The position numbers and the translations under genes were made by a program. From NCBI GenBank assembly GCA_030280995.1, contig JASXTE010000012.1:5899001-5963000 (forward strand): 64,000 nucleotides of DNA, read 5' to 3'. Under the pieces are notes generated by a model. It was not told where the DNA came from. It was given only the letters and a program-made list of their open reading frames with translations, and made no database searches. The stretch's first letter is position 1. Each line of letters opens with the position of its first letter. Below, piece by piece: positions 21,507 to 33,019 of this stretch. This DNA is from Hemileia vastatrix (lineage: Eukaryota > Basidiomycota > Pucciniomycetes > Pucciniales > Zaghouaniaceae).

Positions 21507-21948
21507 TGTTAGGCGGTCCCCTCTAAAAAATGCGACCACTTTTGCGTTTCGGCGACTACCTTTCCATGAAAAGCTGTAATAGTCTTTTTTTCCTTAGCGA
21601 ATTAATCTTTGTGTTATCGTATTCCAATAAGAATCATGCTTGTTTGTTACAACATCGCTAGACTCAGGACTGTATCAGTTTCAGTACTACAAGTCTTGAA
21701 TGAATAAAATGCACTCGAGTTGTATGTACATACGTGCAAGAATGCTTACTCAAGTGTGGCGTGCTCCAGAAATGTTTCTGCATTGAAAACGTTGACAGAA
21801 ATGATCAAGTTAAGAAGCAATACCGAGGAATGAGACTTTGAACTGCCATACATATATCTCAAATGTTTGCAGTTCAACACAGGGGAAAAAAAATGGCAAC
21901 TAGACGTTGGGTTCAGTTCACATAATGAATTCACTCAATTCATGACAC

Positions 21949-22137
21949 TGCTTCAAATGTTCGTTTCGTCCTGGGGCGCAACAATGGCGCAACGATTACG
22001 CAACAGTTATGTGACAATTATTTTTGGCACTTAAAGGTCTTAGGTGGGTCTTAAGTCAAAAAAACAATTGTTTCGTAACTGTTGCACAACTGTTACGTAA
22101 TAGATACGCTCCATGGCGAAACAAAAATGTGCTGTAG
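21949..22137 (+). mobile_element. MITE A, PIF/Harbinger family
   Basis: About 190 bp. Left end AAATGTTCGTTTCGTC with CpG-rich GGCGCAACGATTACGCAAC; right end CATGGCGAAACAAAAATGTG then CTGTAG. No coding capacity. It meets MITE B head to head. Confidence 0.72.
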
Positions 22138-22308
22138 TGTGTTTGTTTCGCCATGGGGTGTAACAAAAACGTAACAGTTACGAAACAATTGTTTTTTGCA
22201 CTTAAGACCCACCTAAGACCTTTAAGTGCCAAAAATAATTGTTACATAACTGTTGCGTAATCGTTGCGCCATTGTTGCGCCCCAAGACGAAACGAACATT
22301 TATTGTAG
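22138..22308 (-). mobile_element. MITE B, inverted copy of MITE A
   Basis: Near-identical inverse of MITE A for about 150 bp, ending AACGAACATTTATTGTAG. Together they form a long hairpin-capable arm pair 190-550 bp upstream of the secreted-protein gene. Confidence 0.72.
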
Positions 22309-22495
22309 TTACATGGGCTGTAGTGTCAGTTTGTGAACTGAACCCGACGTCTAGTGGTTGTTTTTTTTCCCCTGTGCAAGATCATCCACTTTTCTGCAGT
22401 CAAGCGAAATTTCGCAACAAAAATATTTTCAGTTATTTTTTTCAGTATTAATTATCTAATTGGTTGTTGGGAGATCCAAATTTTAAGTTTTTACG

Positions 22496-25400
22496 ATGTT
22501 TATGATATCAAATTTCTCAACTTTATGGTTCATATTTTACATTTTTGTTCAGTTGACCGTGTGTTCTCCTGGGAATCATCCAATACCAGAAGCTCAACAT
22601 TTACCAAGCACTATCGCCAATCTTGAACACACTCTGGTGAGCTCAGGAGAATTTGTTCTGGTAGATTAGTGCTAAATAATCCTCTGCTTTGCCAAGCAGT
22701 TAGAAGCACGCGGTGAAACAAATGCCATGAACTCCAATAAGATGAACTTAGATACTGAATTATCATTGAGTTATCTTCCAGAACATGAAGATGAACTTTC
22801 ATGGTCAAACTATTGGAATGCTCCCAAGTTTCCTGAACTACCAAATGAATCACCTCAACCCGCCACTTCAAGCAGAGAATCTGGATATCATGATAATAAG
22901 CACAATTTTACCAATAACCTTCACCGATTGGACATGGAACCACAAGATACAAGCGCCAATGAATATTTGGATACCTCTGATTTTTTATGGGCGCTTGAAA
23001 ATCAGCAGGATTCTGTTTTTCAAAATCCCTCTGGTACATCTCATGATTACGAGTTGAAGACTAAATGGGAAAGTTACACCGGCAAGTAAAATGAATCTCG
23101 TTTTCTTAGTCATGTTCAAGAGCACAACTGACAATCCTGACTTGGCACCATCCTTCAGACATGTTGCACGTTGAAAATCCACCTCCTGGGAATCACGATT
23201 TTGCAGGTGGTGTCAGCAAAATAGAAGTAAGTCAAACAGATCTTTTGCTTTATCATTTTTGTACTGAAATATTACAAATAACATATGAAAGCCAAAAAAT
23301 CGAAATGAGTATTTAACAATCAACTCTCCCATGTCTATGAAAAACCTTGGACCATTATCCAATTGGAAATTGAGAGCTGAAAATGAAGAAATTTATCCTG
23401 GTTCTCAAAGCCTTATTAAGAATGAAAAACCATATCTTCCATCATTGAGTCAAAATTTCCAATCCACAACTGGGACAGAAGATTTAGAAAGCTTTGACTT
23501 CATTGACGGTTTTTTACACGAACCATTAAAAGAAATTGAAAAAAGCCTTGATGCGACAGATGCTACAGGGGTTTCAGATGAATTTATTATTGATGACTAT
23601 CATGGGAAGGTACCTGAAAAGCTCAATGACGATGTGATGCAGTCTGAACTTCAAAGTAGCAATGGTAAAGCCTGAACGGTTTATAGTTCTAACCTCTTTC
23701 TCGGATATTAGAAATGTGTACTTACTCAATTTCGTTTTTTTAACTGCCTTGAATCTTGAATTTGTGATTTTACCCCCTGTAGAACAACCATATCTGTGGA
23801 CGGGCTTGAACACCAATTCAGTAAGTTTATAAAATATTTTGAGAAACATTGCAATTGATTCCTCATTAAAAATATAAAAGTCATGCAATCTGCAAGGAAT
23901 ACAGATTTCGGATTGCGCTTTAGTAAACAATGAAACTTTAGTGATTGTGGATAAACACTCCGTAAAAGTCCCTTCACAACCATTTTCAGATTCCAGAAAA
24001 TTACTCCAAAACCCGAATTTAATCCATCATTTAAACTGTACAGAACCAAGCCCTGTCACTAAAGATTCAGAGGTAAAAATAAGTGATATGAACAATTTTG
24101 AAAACTATAGAACCAGCAAGAAAGCCCGGTATCAAGATAACTCAAGTTACTCAGATCACCAAGCATCGTCAACACAACAAAGATTTTGCGTTTCTAGGGA
24201 AATTCCTGAAATAAACAACCAGGTAGATGGAACACTCAAACGTAAGGCTGAGGAAACTTTTTTCTGTCCCACATTTTGAGTAGGTTACCTATTTTTTTTT
24301 TCTAAATTATTGCAGGCTTTATAAGTAAAAAAAGCACTGATCTCCCTCAATCCTCCGTGGAAAAAAGTACCAAAAAGATACCTCGCAGAAAAAAATCATT
24401 AAGAAATAGAAAAATAGTTCCAGGATGTTTTAAGTTCGCGGATGGTAAGAATTAATAATGTGAAGAAAAAAAATAAAAGACAATACAAAATAGATGAATA
24501 ATGATAATGAAATAAGTAAAACTAATTATTTCTCTTTCCTTTTTCAAGGACCCCTCAATTCCTCAACGCTCCTAACGTGAATTTCTTTATTTTTTTTATT
24601 TTCACAAAAAAGAGTTTGTATATAAAATCATAATTCTGATATTTTGCTTATATTGTTTTGAATCTCATAAAGACATAAAAATAGAAATAAAGAATTGCAG
24701 GAAAAAGGTATTTTTTATTTACTCAAAAGATAAAAATTCTATCAGTGTATATAATTAATGACTAACAACTTCAATTAGATACAAAACTGACTATTTTTTA
24801 TACATTTATATTTTGGAATTCTGATTTTAGGAATACCACCTTTATCAAATCTTGTATCCGATTCAAAGATTATTGAAATCCTAACATACCATATAAACGA
24901 TATATATTTGGAAAATAATGAATTATATTCTAGAGGCTATTCGAGTAGTATATGTCTAAAAACCATTTTTCAAATCTATGTAGATGAAATCAATGAACTC
25001 TATCCTCCTATTATTCAAATCATGTGCAATGATGATGCAAAAATTTATTCTTTTGTTGAAACAATTATGAGAATTCAAGAATCAATCTTTGAATCTTTGG
25101 AAGAAATATTAAAAATCATACCAGAATTTACCTTCCTCGATACAGAAGGAAATTATTTACTTCTTACTTTAATTCAGTATTGCTACCAACTTTATGCACA
25201 GGGTGTTGATATAGTCCAGTCACAAAGAATGTTCAAATTATTGGTTATTTTACTGTCGTACGTTGGGTCTGAAAATTCATGGGAAGAAAACTTGATCAAC
25301 TTTAAACTTTTAACAAAAATTTTAGAGCCCTTTTTACTGAATCAAAAACCCCTTCAGGAAACTCAGCGAAAACCAATTGAAATTGAAAATTTTGATGAGA

Positions 25401-25795
25401 AAGTTGAAATTTATTTGAAAACATTTTTTTTGGGTACAAAAAATTCATCATTATATTTAAGTAGGCTAGGAAATACATTGAAAAAGAGTTTCAATCTTGA
25501 TTTTATGAAAAAAGAAAAAGAACTTATCAGAACACAAGCTAAGAATCCAATAACCTTTGCAACATTCTTCAAAAATGAATTCTCAAACCAATGTGGTAAG
25601 TATCTCATAAGCTCAGAGCTAGCTTTCATCAAAAAACCCACACCCTTTGATGAAAATTGTAATAAATGGAAATCATATTTATATGAGAAATCCCCTGCAG
25701 TTCATAAATTTGAAGTAAAGCCACTAGTCATTAATCCTCAAGGTCAAGAAATGGGATCAAAAATTATCAATAATAGTTTCAAGTTAAATCAATGA
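22496..25795 (+). CDS. Eight-exon gene for a secreted protein of ~804 aa
   Basis: Exons 22496-22636, 22700-23081, 23159-23226, 23310-23664 (or from 23292), 23783-23820, 23905-24241, 24316-24444, 24831-25795. They keep one frame with no stop, giving 804 residues (810 with the alternative acceptor). Introns are 63-118 bp except the last (386 bp). Intron 2 has a GC donor (G|GCAAGT); the others begin GT. Residues 1-24 form a signal peptide (MFMISNFSTLW, then a hydrophobic run, then VQLTVCS). Residues 25-440 are polar and low in cysteine, probably disordered. Residues 460-473 are strongly basic (KKIPRRKKSLRNRK), NLS-like. Residues 485-804 look helical (SFVETIMRIQESIFESLEEI). I do not recognise the family. 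Secretion is inferred; a rust effector is possible, not shown. Confidence 0.75.
23082..23158 (+). other. GC-AG intron in the secreted-protein gene
   Basis: Donor G|GCAAGT, branch-like CTGAC, acceptor CTTCAG. The GC donor keeps frame into exon 3. The nearby GT (GTAAAA) would give an early stop. Confidence 0.65.
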
Positions 25796-25845
25796 AAAAT
25801 GCTGGTGATTTCTGTGACATTTTTTTAACCTTTCGCAAAAAACAA

Positions 25846-26045
25846 AATAGGGGGTGTCAGTTCAGGAAAATTTGCACTGATCTAAGTGCATATTTCTGAA
25901 ACACATCAGCTCCAACACTGGTGTATTTCTAAACTAAAATTAGTCGCTTGTTTCACTCAAATCTGCATGTTCTCAACCAATAGTTCTGGTTTCAAAATTA
26001 ACTAAATCACTAGAAAATCTCCCCCCATCCCACTGGCACACCTTC
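25846..26045 (+). mobile_element. Left piece of a split Harbinger-type TIR element
   Basis: Begins AGGGGGTGTCAGTTCAGG with CACTGATCTAAGTGCA, the terminus of the 17284 family. It continues, after removing later insertions, at 36699-36953 and 39327-39780, where the right end (TTTAGTGCAGGATTTCCAGA) lies. No coding sequence survives. It lies 51 bp after the stop of the secreted-protein gene. Confidence 0.6.
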
Positions 26046-27307
26046 TGTTGGCAGGTCATCTAGAAGAAGGAGAGGAAGAAGAAGAAGAAAAGGTAACAGA
26101 GGAAAAGGAAGAAATAAAGGGGGGACAAGAAAAGGGAGAAATAAAAATAATAAAATAATTAAACCAAAATAAGAAAAGTACAACAGCAGTTTTTGAGGAG
26201 TTACACAACAATGAGTTTTAAATGATTGGTAAAAGATCTTAATGTTAAGTAAGAAATTTCTGCTCTGCAAAGCAATAAAAAATTATATTTAATAAACTTA
26301 GAGCAACCCTAGATTTATTATTGAGTATTAATATTAGAATTATAATGCTAATAAGAATAAAAAATGATGTATTGTAAGTTTTATAAAAAATGTGTAATGT
26401 AAGTGATGGCTGCCAAAGGGGAATTCCAAAGCCCTTTTATAGGCAAGGATACCTCTGAAGCGCCTCAATTGTATAAACAAAAGTAGTTGTAATATGAAAC
26501 AAGAGATTAAAAGAAATTAATTAAAACATACAAATTAAGAGAAAAAATTGAAACAACAAATTAAATCCGTGAATAAGTAAATAATTTTCACACCGTAAAA
26601 TCCCAAAACAAGTAACTAAAAATATGAGTGACTAAATGAGTATAATACCATGGGAACTGTGAGAAAAAATATCCTAAACAAGTATTATAATAAGATGTAA
26701 AGGGTTTAATTAAAATAAATAAAATTATTTTCACACCAAAAGTTATGTAATCAATTTTACTTAGTTATACAGAGAAATCATTTTAACCATATTAGTAATT
26801 CAATAACTGAGTTAATTGAAACAAAAAATTAATTTAATCATATTACTAATTTAAAGTGAGAATTTAAATATTATTATATTAAATAATTGTTTTGAATTAT
26901 TTAATAATTTTATTGACACAATTAAGGGTCAAGAAAGCACCAATATTTATGGATAATAATATATGATAAATTGTATTTAGTATATTAATTAGTTTTTAAC
27001 TATATTATAAGTTAAATATTATTAAACTTATAATATAATTATTAATTTATTAATTTTTGAGAAATATTAAATTCATAAAAATGCACCATAATTTTATAGA
27101 ATATAATATTTTTTATGTTACAAAAATTTACTTAATAATAAAAATAAATATAATAATTATTTTACTAATTCATAAAATATTTATATAAATTTATTATTCA
27201 ATAAAATACTTTATTGTAAATACATAAAATACATAATGTTATTCCCTTAAATGATTCTAATGAATTATTATACAATTTACTGGGCTCCTGAGATAGCCTG
27301 GCTGACA
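26046..27307 (-). repeat. 3' LTR of H1 (1262 bp)
   Basis: Aligns over its whole length with 35435-36693. A TATA box (minus-strand TATAAAA, 26441-26435) lies just downstream of a block GGCGCTTCAGAGG shared by the LTRs of this family. The frame at 26010-26270 lies in the LTR and recurs in the other LTR, so it is not a gene. Confidence 0.88.
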
Positions 27308-27320
27308 CTCCCTCACTCTA
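27308..27320 (-). other. Polypurine tract of H1
   Basis: Minus strand reads AGAGTGAGGGAG directly before the LTR start TGTCAGCC, the normal position of the plus-strand primer. Confidence 0.65.
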
Positions 27321-30300
27321 AAAAACAGTAAAAAATTGCTATGATTTTTCTTTTTATACTTTTTCAATAGAGTAGGAAGATTAGAAATTTTTTTTCCAGG
27401 TATACATGCATCATGTTCAGATGATTTGTTTGTATATCTCAATAAATATTCAATATCTCTTTCAGAAGTGATAATTCTATCATTGAGAATTTTATCAATT
27501 TATTCAGTTTCTGTGACTTCCTGATGGTTTTTCTTAGGTCTTCCCCTTCTTTTGGGAAATAAGTCACTGTTGGAAGTATAAGGTTTAAGAAAGGAAATGG
27601 GAAAAACAGGATGTTTCCTATCATATGGAGAATACAGTACAACTTCTACTGCATTATCTCCAACCATTCTTTTAACAATAAATGGTCCTACAAAGGGATC
27701 TTTTAATTTGTTATTTCCTTTTAAATTGAAATGGACAGTAGATATCAACACTTCATCACGCTTGTTAAATTTGTATTCTTTATGGGATTTATCCCATCCT
27801 TTCTTTTCATACTCAAATGCCTTATCAATACAGCTTTGAGCATGTTTTCTACATAGCTGTTGCATTTTCATAAAAGACTTTACACCAGGGTGTAGTTCCA
27901 ACTTGGGTAATTTATTATTGAGAATTAGAGCAGGAGTATTTGGGACATAACCTAACCAAAGCTCAAAAGGCTTTTTCTCAGTGACAGAATGAACTGTGCT
28001 ATTATAAGAAAATTCAAGACCTGGCAATAGAGTAACCCAGTTATGAGTAAATCTGTCTTTGTCTTTTTATTCTAATCCAAAGGCACAATACCTTCTAATC
28101 ATATCTTCCAGAGTTTGAATCATTCTCTCAGCCAGACCATCAGTCTGAGGATGGTGAGCTGTAGATAATTTTAACTCACAGTGACAAATATCCATCAAAG
28201 ACATCCAAAATTCAGATGTAAATTTTGGGTCTCTATCAGAGATAATTGCTTTTGGAAATCCAATAATATTAAACATATAGGACCACCATAAGAAAGCTAA
28301 TTCTTTTGTGGATACATCTTTGTGGGTGGGAATAAATTTGCACATTTTGGTGAATCTATCTACTATTACCCAACAAGAGTTATAACTTTCTTTACCTGCT
28401 ACAGGAAGTCCAGTGACAAAATCCATTTTAATGATTTTCCAAGGAGTATCAAGTACTTCAATATGTTGTAACAATTCTGCTTTTTTACCTGTCAGTCTTT
28501 TGGATTTTTGACAAGAATCACAAGATTCAACATATAATTTAGTGTCTTCAGACATATCAGCCCACCAAGCAGTGTTTTTAATTCTGATTAAGGTTTTCTC
28601 AAGGTCAAAATGTCCTGCTAATATGTCATCATGATAAAGTTTTAAGATGGTTTCTTTCATGGAAGGAGGAATAACAATGACATTGGTCAGTTTTCTCCTG
28701 TAATAAATATAACCATCTTCAATGGAAAACTTTCCCTTACTCAAAGAATTTTGGTACTTTGGAGGAATAGTTTTTATTAATGCTTGAATAGAAGCATTCT
28801 TTGGATCATTAAAAATTGTAACTAATTTATTTAAATCAGAATATTTATTATATGAATCCAGAATTAATTGTAATAGTTCCTCTTCAATATCAACAATGTA
28901 TATACCATGTATATGTACTGTATCATCTTCAGGTACATAAGCTGGATTGGATACATCATTTGGAAGAGGTAATCTAGAAAAAATATCTACATTTGAATGA
29001 ACATTTACAGCCCTTTTAATAATAGTCATTCTACCTCTGTATTATTGAACAGAAAGTTTCCACCTAAACATATGTCTTTTTGGTGTTTTCAAGTTCAAGA
29101 GAGATTTCACAGCACTGAAATCAGTAACTAAATCAAACTTTTGGTCATCTAGATAATAATGGAGATTTTCTAAAGCCCATACAACTGCTAAGCACTCTAA
29201 CTGATTGGAACCATACTTAGATTCACTCTTTCTCAAGGTTCTTGAAATATAACAAATTACTACTTCTGAAACATTTTCATTAATAATTTATTTCTGGTGT
29301 AGAGAAGCACCAAGTCCAATAAAACTTGCATCTGTATAAAGAACAAAAGGCTTATTAAAATGAGGAAGGGCAAGGAGTGGAGCTGACATTAAACATTTCT
29401 TTAATGTATTAAAGGCTCTTTGAGTATCCTCATTCCATATATAAGCTACATCTTTTCTTGTTAGTTTGGTAAGTGGTAAGGCTATGACTTGATAATTTTT
29501 AATGTATTGTCTATAGTACCCACACATTCCCAAAAAAAATTGTATTTCCCTTACAGAAGTTGGTGCTGTCACATTTTTGATAGCAGCAGCTTTTTGTTGG
29601 TCTACACATATTTGTAAGCCAGAAACTACATGTCCTAGAATGTTTAGAGATTGAAAACCAAATTTACACTTTTTTAAGGAGAGAGTCATGTTAATTTAAT
29701 CCATTTTCTGGAAGACTCTATTTAAGTGCAGGATATGTTCAGCAAAAGTTTTAGAAAAAACTATGATGTCATCAATATAAACCATTAACCATCCTTCAAT
29801 TATTTCCTGATGAAATGTGTTATCCATTTCTTTTTGGAATACTGAAGGGGATATTTTAGAACCAAAATGCATCCTAAATTATTTGTAAATTCCCATATGT
29901 GTTGCAATTAGCAAAAAATTCTGGGAAGATTTGTCAACAGGTATTTGATGATATCCTTCATTACCATCTAGACAGCTTATGAATTTTGCACCTTGCAAGG
30001 TAGCATGTATAGAGCAAATTCTAGGTAAAGGATAAATATCATCCACATTATAAGTATTCAAAGCTCTATAATCTTCACAAAGTCTAGCTTTATTCTTTTT
30101 ATAGGAGATCAAAACTGGAGAGATGACACAATATTTGGGTGTCACATCAACATTTTCAATAATATTCATACTTAATAAAGTTGAGATATTATCTTCAATA
30201 TCTTTTCTCTTTGTGGGAGAGGCAGGATAAGGTTTTCCTTAAGGCAAGGAGGTATTTCATCCAATTTTCAGGATAAATAAATTTTAATTTCTTCTTTAAC

Positions 30301-31116
30301 CAATCCTAACACATGGGATCCATGAGCAAAAGCCATTGGGAAAGATGTAATTAATGCCACTATTGAAACTTTTTGATCATCAGACAATTGATAACCAAAT
30401 AAAGCTGTATCAATTTCAGACAATAAGAAATAAATTTCCTTTGTTTGTCTGCCTTTACATTGGATCAAAGAGTGACAAGATTTTAATAAAGGTGAAGAAT
30501 GCTTTTTAGAAGAAGAAATTTTAAATTTTCTTTTCCCATTCATGCCCAAGGTAAAACAATTGTTAGCAGGATCCAATTTAATGCCAAACATGGTTAAAAT
30601 GTCATTTCCCATGATAAACCAATAGCTTAAATTATCATTTTTCATAACAACAAATTCACAAATAGCTTTGGAAAAACCACCATTATATTTAAAAAACACA
30701 GAGGTCTTGTATTTGCCAATAGGAAATAAAACAGAACCATAACCTTTCCATTTTTCAGATGTTTTAGGTAATAATTTGCATTGATAATCCCTATCCACAG
30801 AAGCCAGTGCTTTCTCAGACACCACACTTCCTCCAGCACCAGAGTCAAGAATAACCTCAACATTTTTACCATTTATGATAACTGGTGCTCTCAAAGGTGA
30901 TATTAAAATAGAACTGTCAGTAATATTTCTAATTACTTCAGCATTTTCTACAGAAGATAAGTCAATATCAAAATTTTCAGACCAATTATCTAAATATTGG
31001 ATATCCTTTTCTAAAACTAGAACTTCTTGAGAAGAATCATGGTCATAAGAGATATTGCTATTACAGTCACTTGAGGAATCATCAAGATCAGCCTGAGCAT
31101 TTTCAGATTCCTCATT
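27321..31116 (-). pseudogene. H1 pol: protease, RT, RNase H, integrase
   Basis: Order on the minus strand: protease ILDSGAGGSVVS (about 30850), RT with CEDYRALNTYNVDDIYPLP (about 30060) and VYIDD (29777-29766, catalytic Asp pair intact), RNase H (YTDASFIGLG, 29330; SNQLECLAVVWALE, 29200), integrase zinc finger (HDDILAGH...CDSCQ), D,D(35)E core complete (MDFVTG, IISDRDP, GLAER), GPY/F-type module (DPFVGPFIV), AT-hook-like KRRGRPKK, and a degraded chromodomain-like tail. Stops and frameshifts near 28030, 29040, 29240, 29690, 29880 and 30200 disable it. An unusual feature is the AT-hook next to a chromodomain-like tail, which also occurs in H2. Confidence 0.9.
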
Positions 31117-33019
31117 TCATTCAACAAGATGAATTTTCTTGTCACAAATATGTCCTTTCTGTGAAGGTTTTTCACATTTAAAACAAGTGTTAATTACATA
31201 TTTTTTTGGCGCAACAGAGGAAGAAGGTCTACCAGTTTTTTCTGGAAGTTTTGTGGAAGGCTTTTGCTGGTCATGATAAGATTTTAAAGGATAATTCCTT
31301 GGTTCATATCTATTATTTAGTAGAGCTTCATTACAGATATTAATAAAGGAAGAATTTTCTCTTACATTCTCAGTTCTTGCCACAATCAAATCTATCAGAG
31401 AGTTAGGCAACTTTTAGAGAATTTTATCTCTCCAAATATCATAATCCATTTTAAAATCCATTGCTCTAAGACTTTATTTAATTTTGATAAGGAAAACAAT
31501 AGGTTTTTCAGAAGAGGAGGACATATATTTAGCAGTCTCATATAATCTCTGCTGGGTAAGTCTGAACTTGGAACCACCAAATTGATTTTAAATTTATGTT
31601 TTCCACTCTTTCCAAGTATAATGCTGATTGTCCAATAAGAAATATTCATACCACATTAAAGCTACATTGGAAAATAAAGAAATTAATTTAGAGACAATTT
31701 CTTCATCAGGAAATTTATAAGAGTTTTTCAGATTATCAATTCTCTGAACAAAGTTTTGCCAGTCAGATGAAGAGTCAACATCAAAAGTGGGATACAGATC
31801 CAGTTTGGGCCAATTTCTCTGGCTACTGGGATGGTCCATCTTTTGATTAGAAATATTTAACATTAATAATTCTTGATGTTTAGTCAGGTGTTCAGAAATT
31901 TCATTATTTACAGAGTCAGCTGGTTCATGACCATTAAAATATTTTTTTCTTGAAGCAAAAGATTTTATGGACATATTTTCAGTTTGTTTAATGGCTAAAA
32001 TATGGGGAAGAAAAGAGCTTTTTTGTTCAGGCCCCTTTCCTTTATTTTTATGCAACTTATGGGCAGCATTTTCATGTACACCATAATGTTTGACAGTCAA
32101 GGCTGAGAATTTTTCCTGTATGTCAGAAAAAGAATTTCTCATCCTTGGAATTTCAGACATCTGGTCATTTATTTTTGCAAGGGATAAAACATTTCTGTCC
32201 TCAAAAACTGTGTATTTGGTACTCAGAGCTTGGAAATCATTTTTCAGCTTTTTCAACTCATTGTTTAGAGACTTAACTTCACTTTTCAATGAATAATTCT
32301 CTTCAATAAGAGGCTTTAACTCACTCAAAGTTTTATGCAGATGAATATTTTTATCTGAGATAACTCTATGATCACTTCTTATTTGTTTTTTTGGCTAAGA
32401 ACAATATTCAAAGTTTCTTTGATTTTAAAATAAGCTGTATCTTGTACATAAGAGCTCACTTTACAATGTAAGTGAAAATTATTTAATCTATCACTCTCAT
32501 GTACTAATACATCTCTTAAATTTTTGTCTTTTACAACATGGCAATAAAGTGTATTTTTCAATATATCCTCAGAAGTTTTCTCAAGCAAGGTATAGACTTC
32601 AGTGGAAACAGAATCATTTTTAATTTCAAGAGAAGGATTAATTAGAGAAGTAGAAGTTAAATGTTTAGGTTCATCAAATGATAATTTACTAATTACATCA
32701 TTAGGGCTACTCATTAAAGGAAGTTTTCTCTTTAAAGTTTTAATTGTTCTTTAACCATTATCCACAATATTACCTGTGGGAGAAGATTTGTTATTATACA
32801 TACCAACATGTTTATCAAACAAATTACTTACCATGGAAAGGGTGGAAATTTCCCCTGTGCCTTCTTTCTTCTGCCTTGCTGTTAAGGATGGGCCTGAGGA
32901 GATTGATGGTAGGTTTGTGTCTGGATGGGCCAGGGTGTTTAGCTGCTGTCTGCTGAACATTCTATTGGTAATGGCTCATCAGGTAGTCCCATTTCCACTG
33001 TTCCACTTGCAGAGTGTTT
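31117..33019 (-). pseudogene. H1 gag, main part with zinc knuckle
   Basis: Contains a coiled-coil-like stretch (ENYSLKSEVKSLNNELKKLK, about 32290), the capsid region (LDLYPTFDVDSSSDWQNFVQR; KLISLFSNVALMWYEY) and a gypsy-type knuckle CFKCEKPSQKGHIC (about 31180). Frameshifts at about 31600 and 32350 and several stops. Its N-terminal portion lies beyond the inserted solo LTR. Confidence 0.75.

Larger units (their letters stand above)
21878..22377. repeat. ~500-bp palindrome including flanking DNA
   Basis: Left arm 21878-21925 (GTTGGGTTCAGTTCACATAA) is the inverse of right arm 22332-22377 (TGAACTGAACCCGACGTC). Both arms lie ~24 bp outside a pair of MITEs. The arms are not part of the MITE, so non-transposon DNA was duplicated in inverse orientation. 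Confidence 0.7.

Noticed and set aside
25590..25620. Intron in the last exon of the secreted-protein gene (GTAAGTATC donor)
   Set aside because: The nearest plausible acceptor gives only ~27 bp, shorter than the other introns, and the frame is open without it.
26010..26270. ORF repeated nearly identically at 35408-35656
   Set aside because: Lies in the two LTRs of H1; repetition follows from the LTRs, and no domain is seen.
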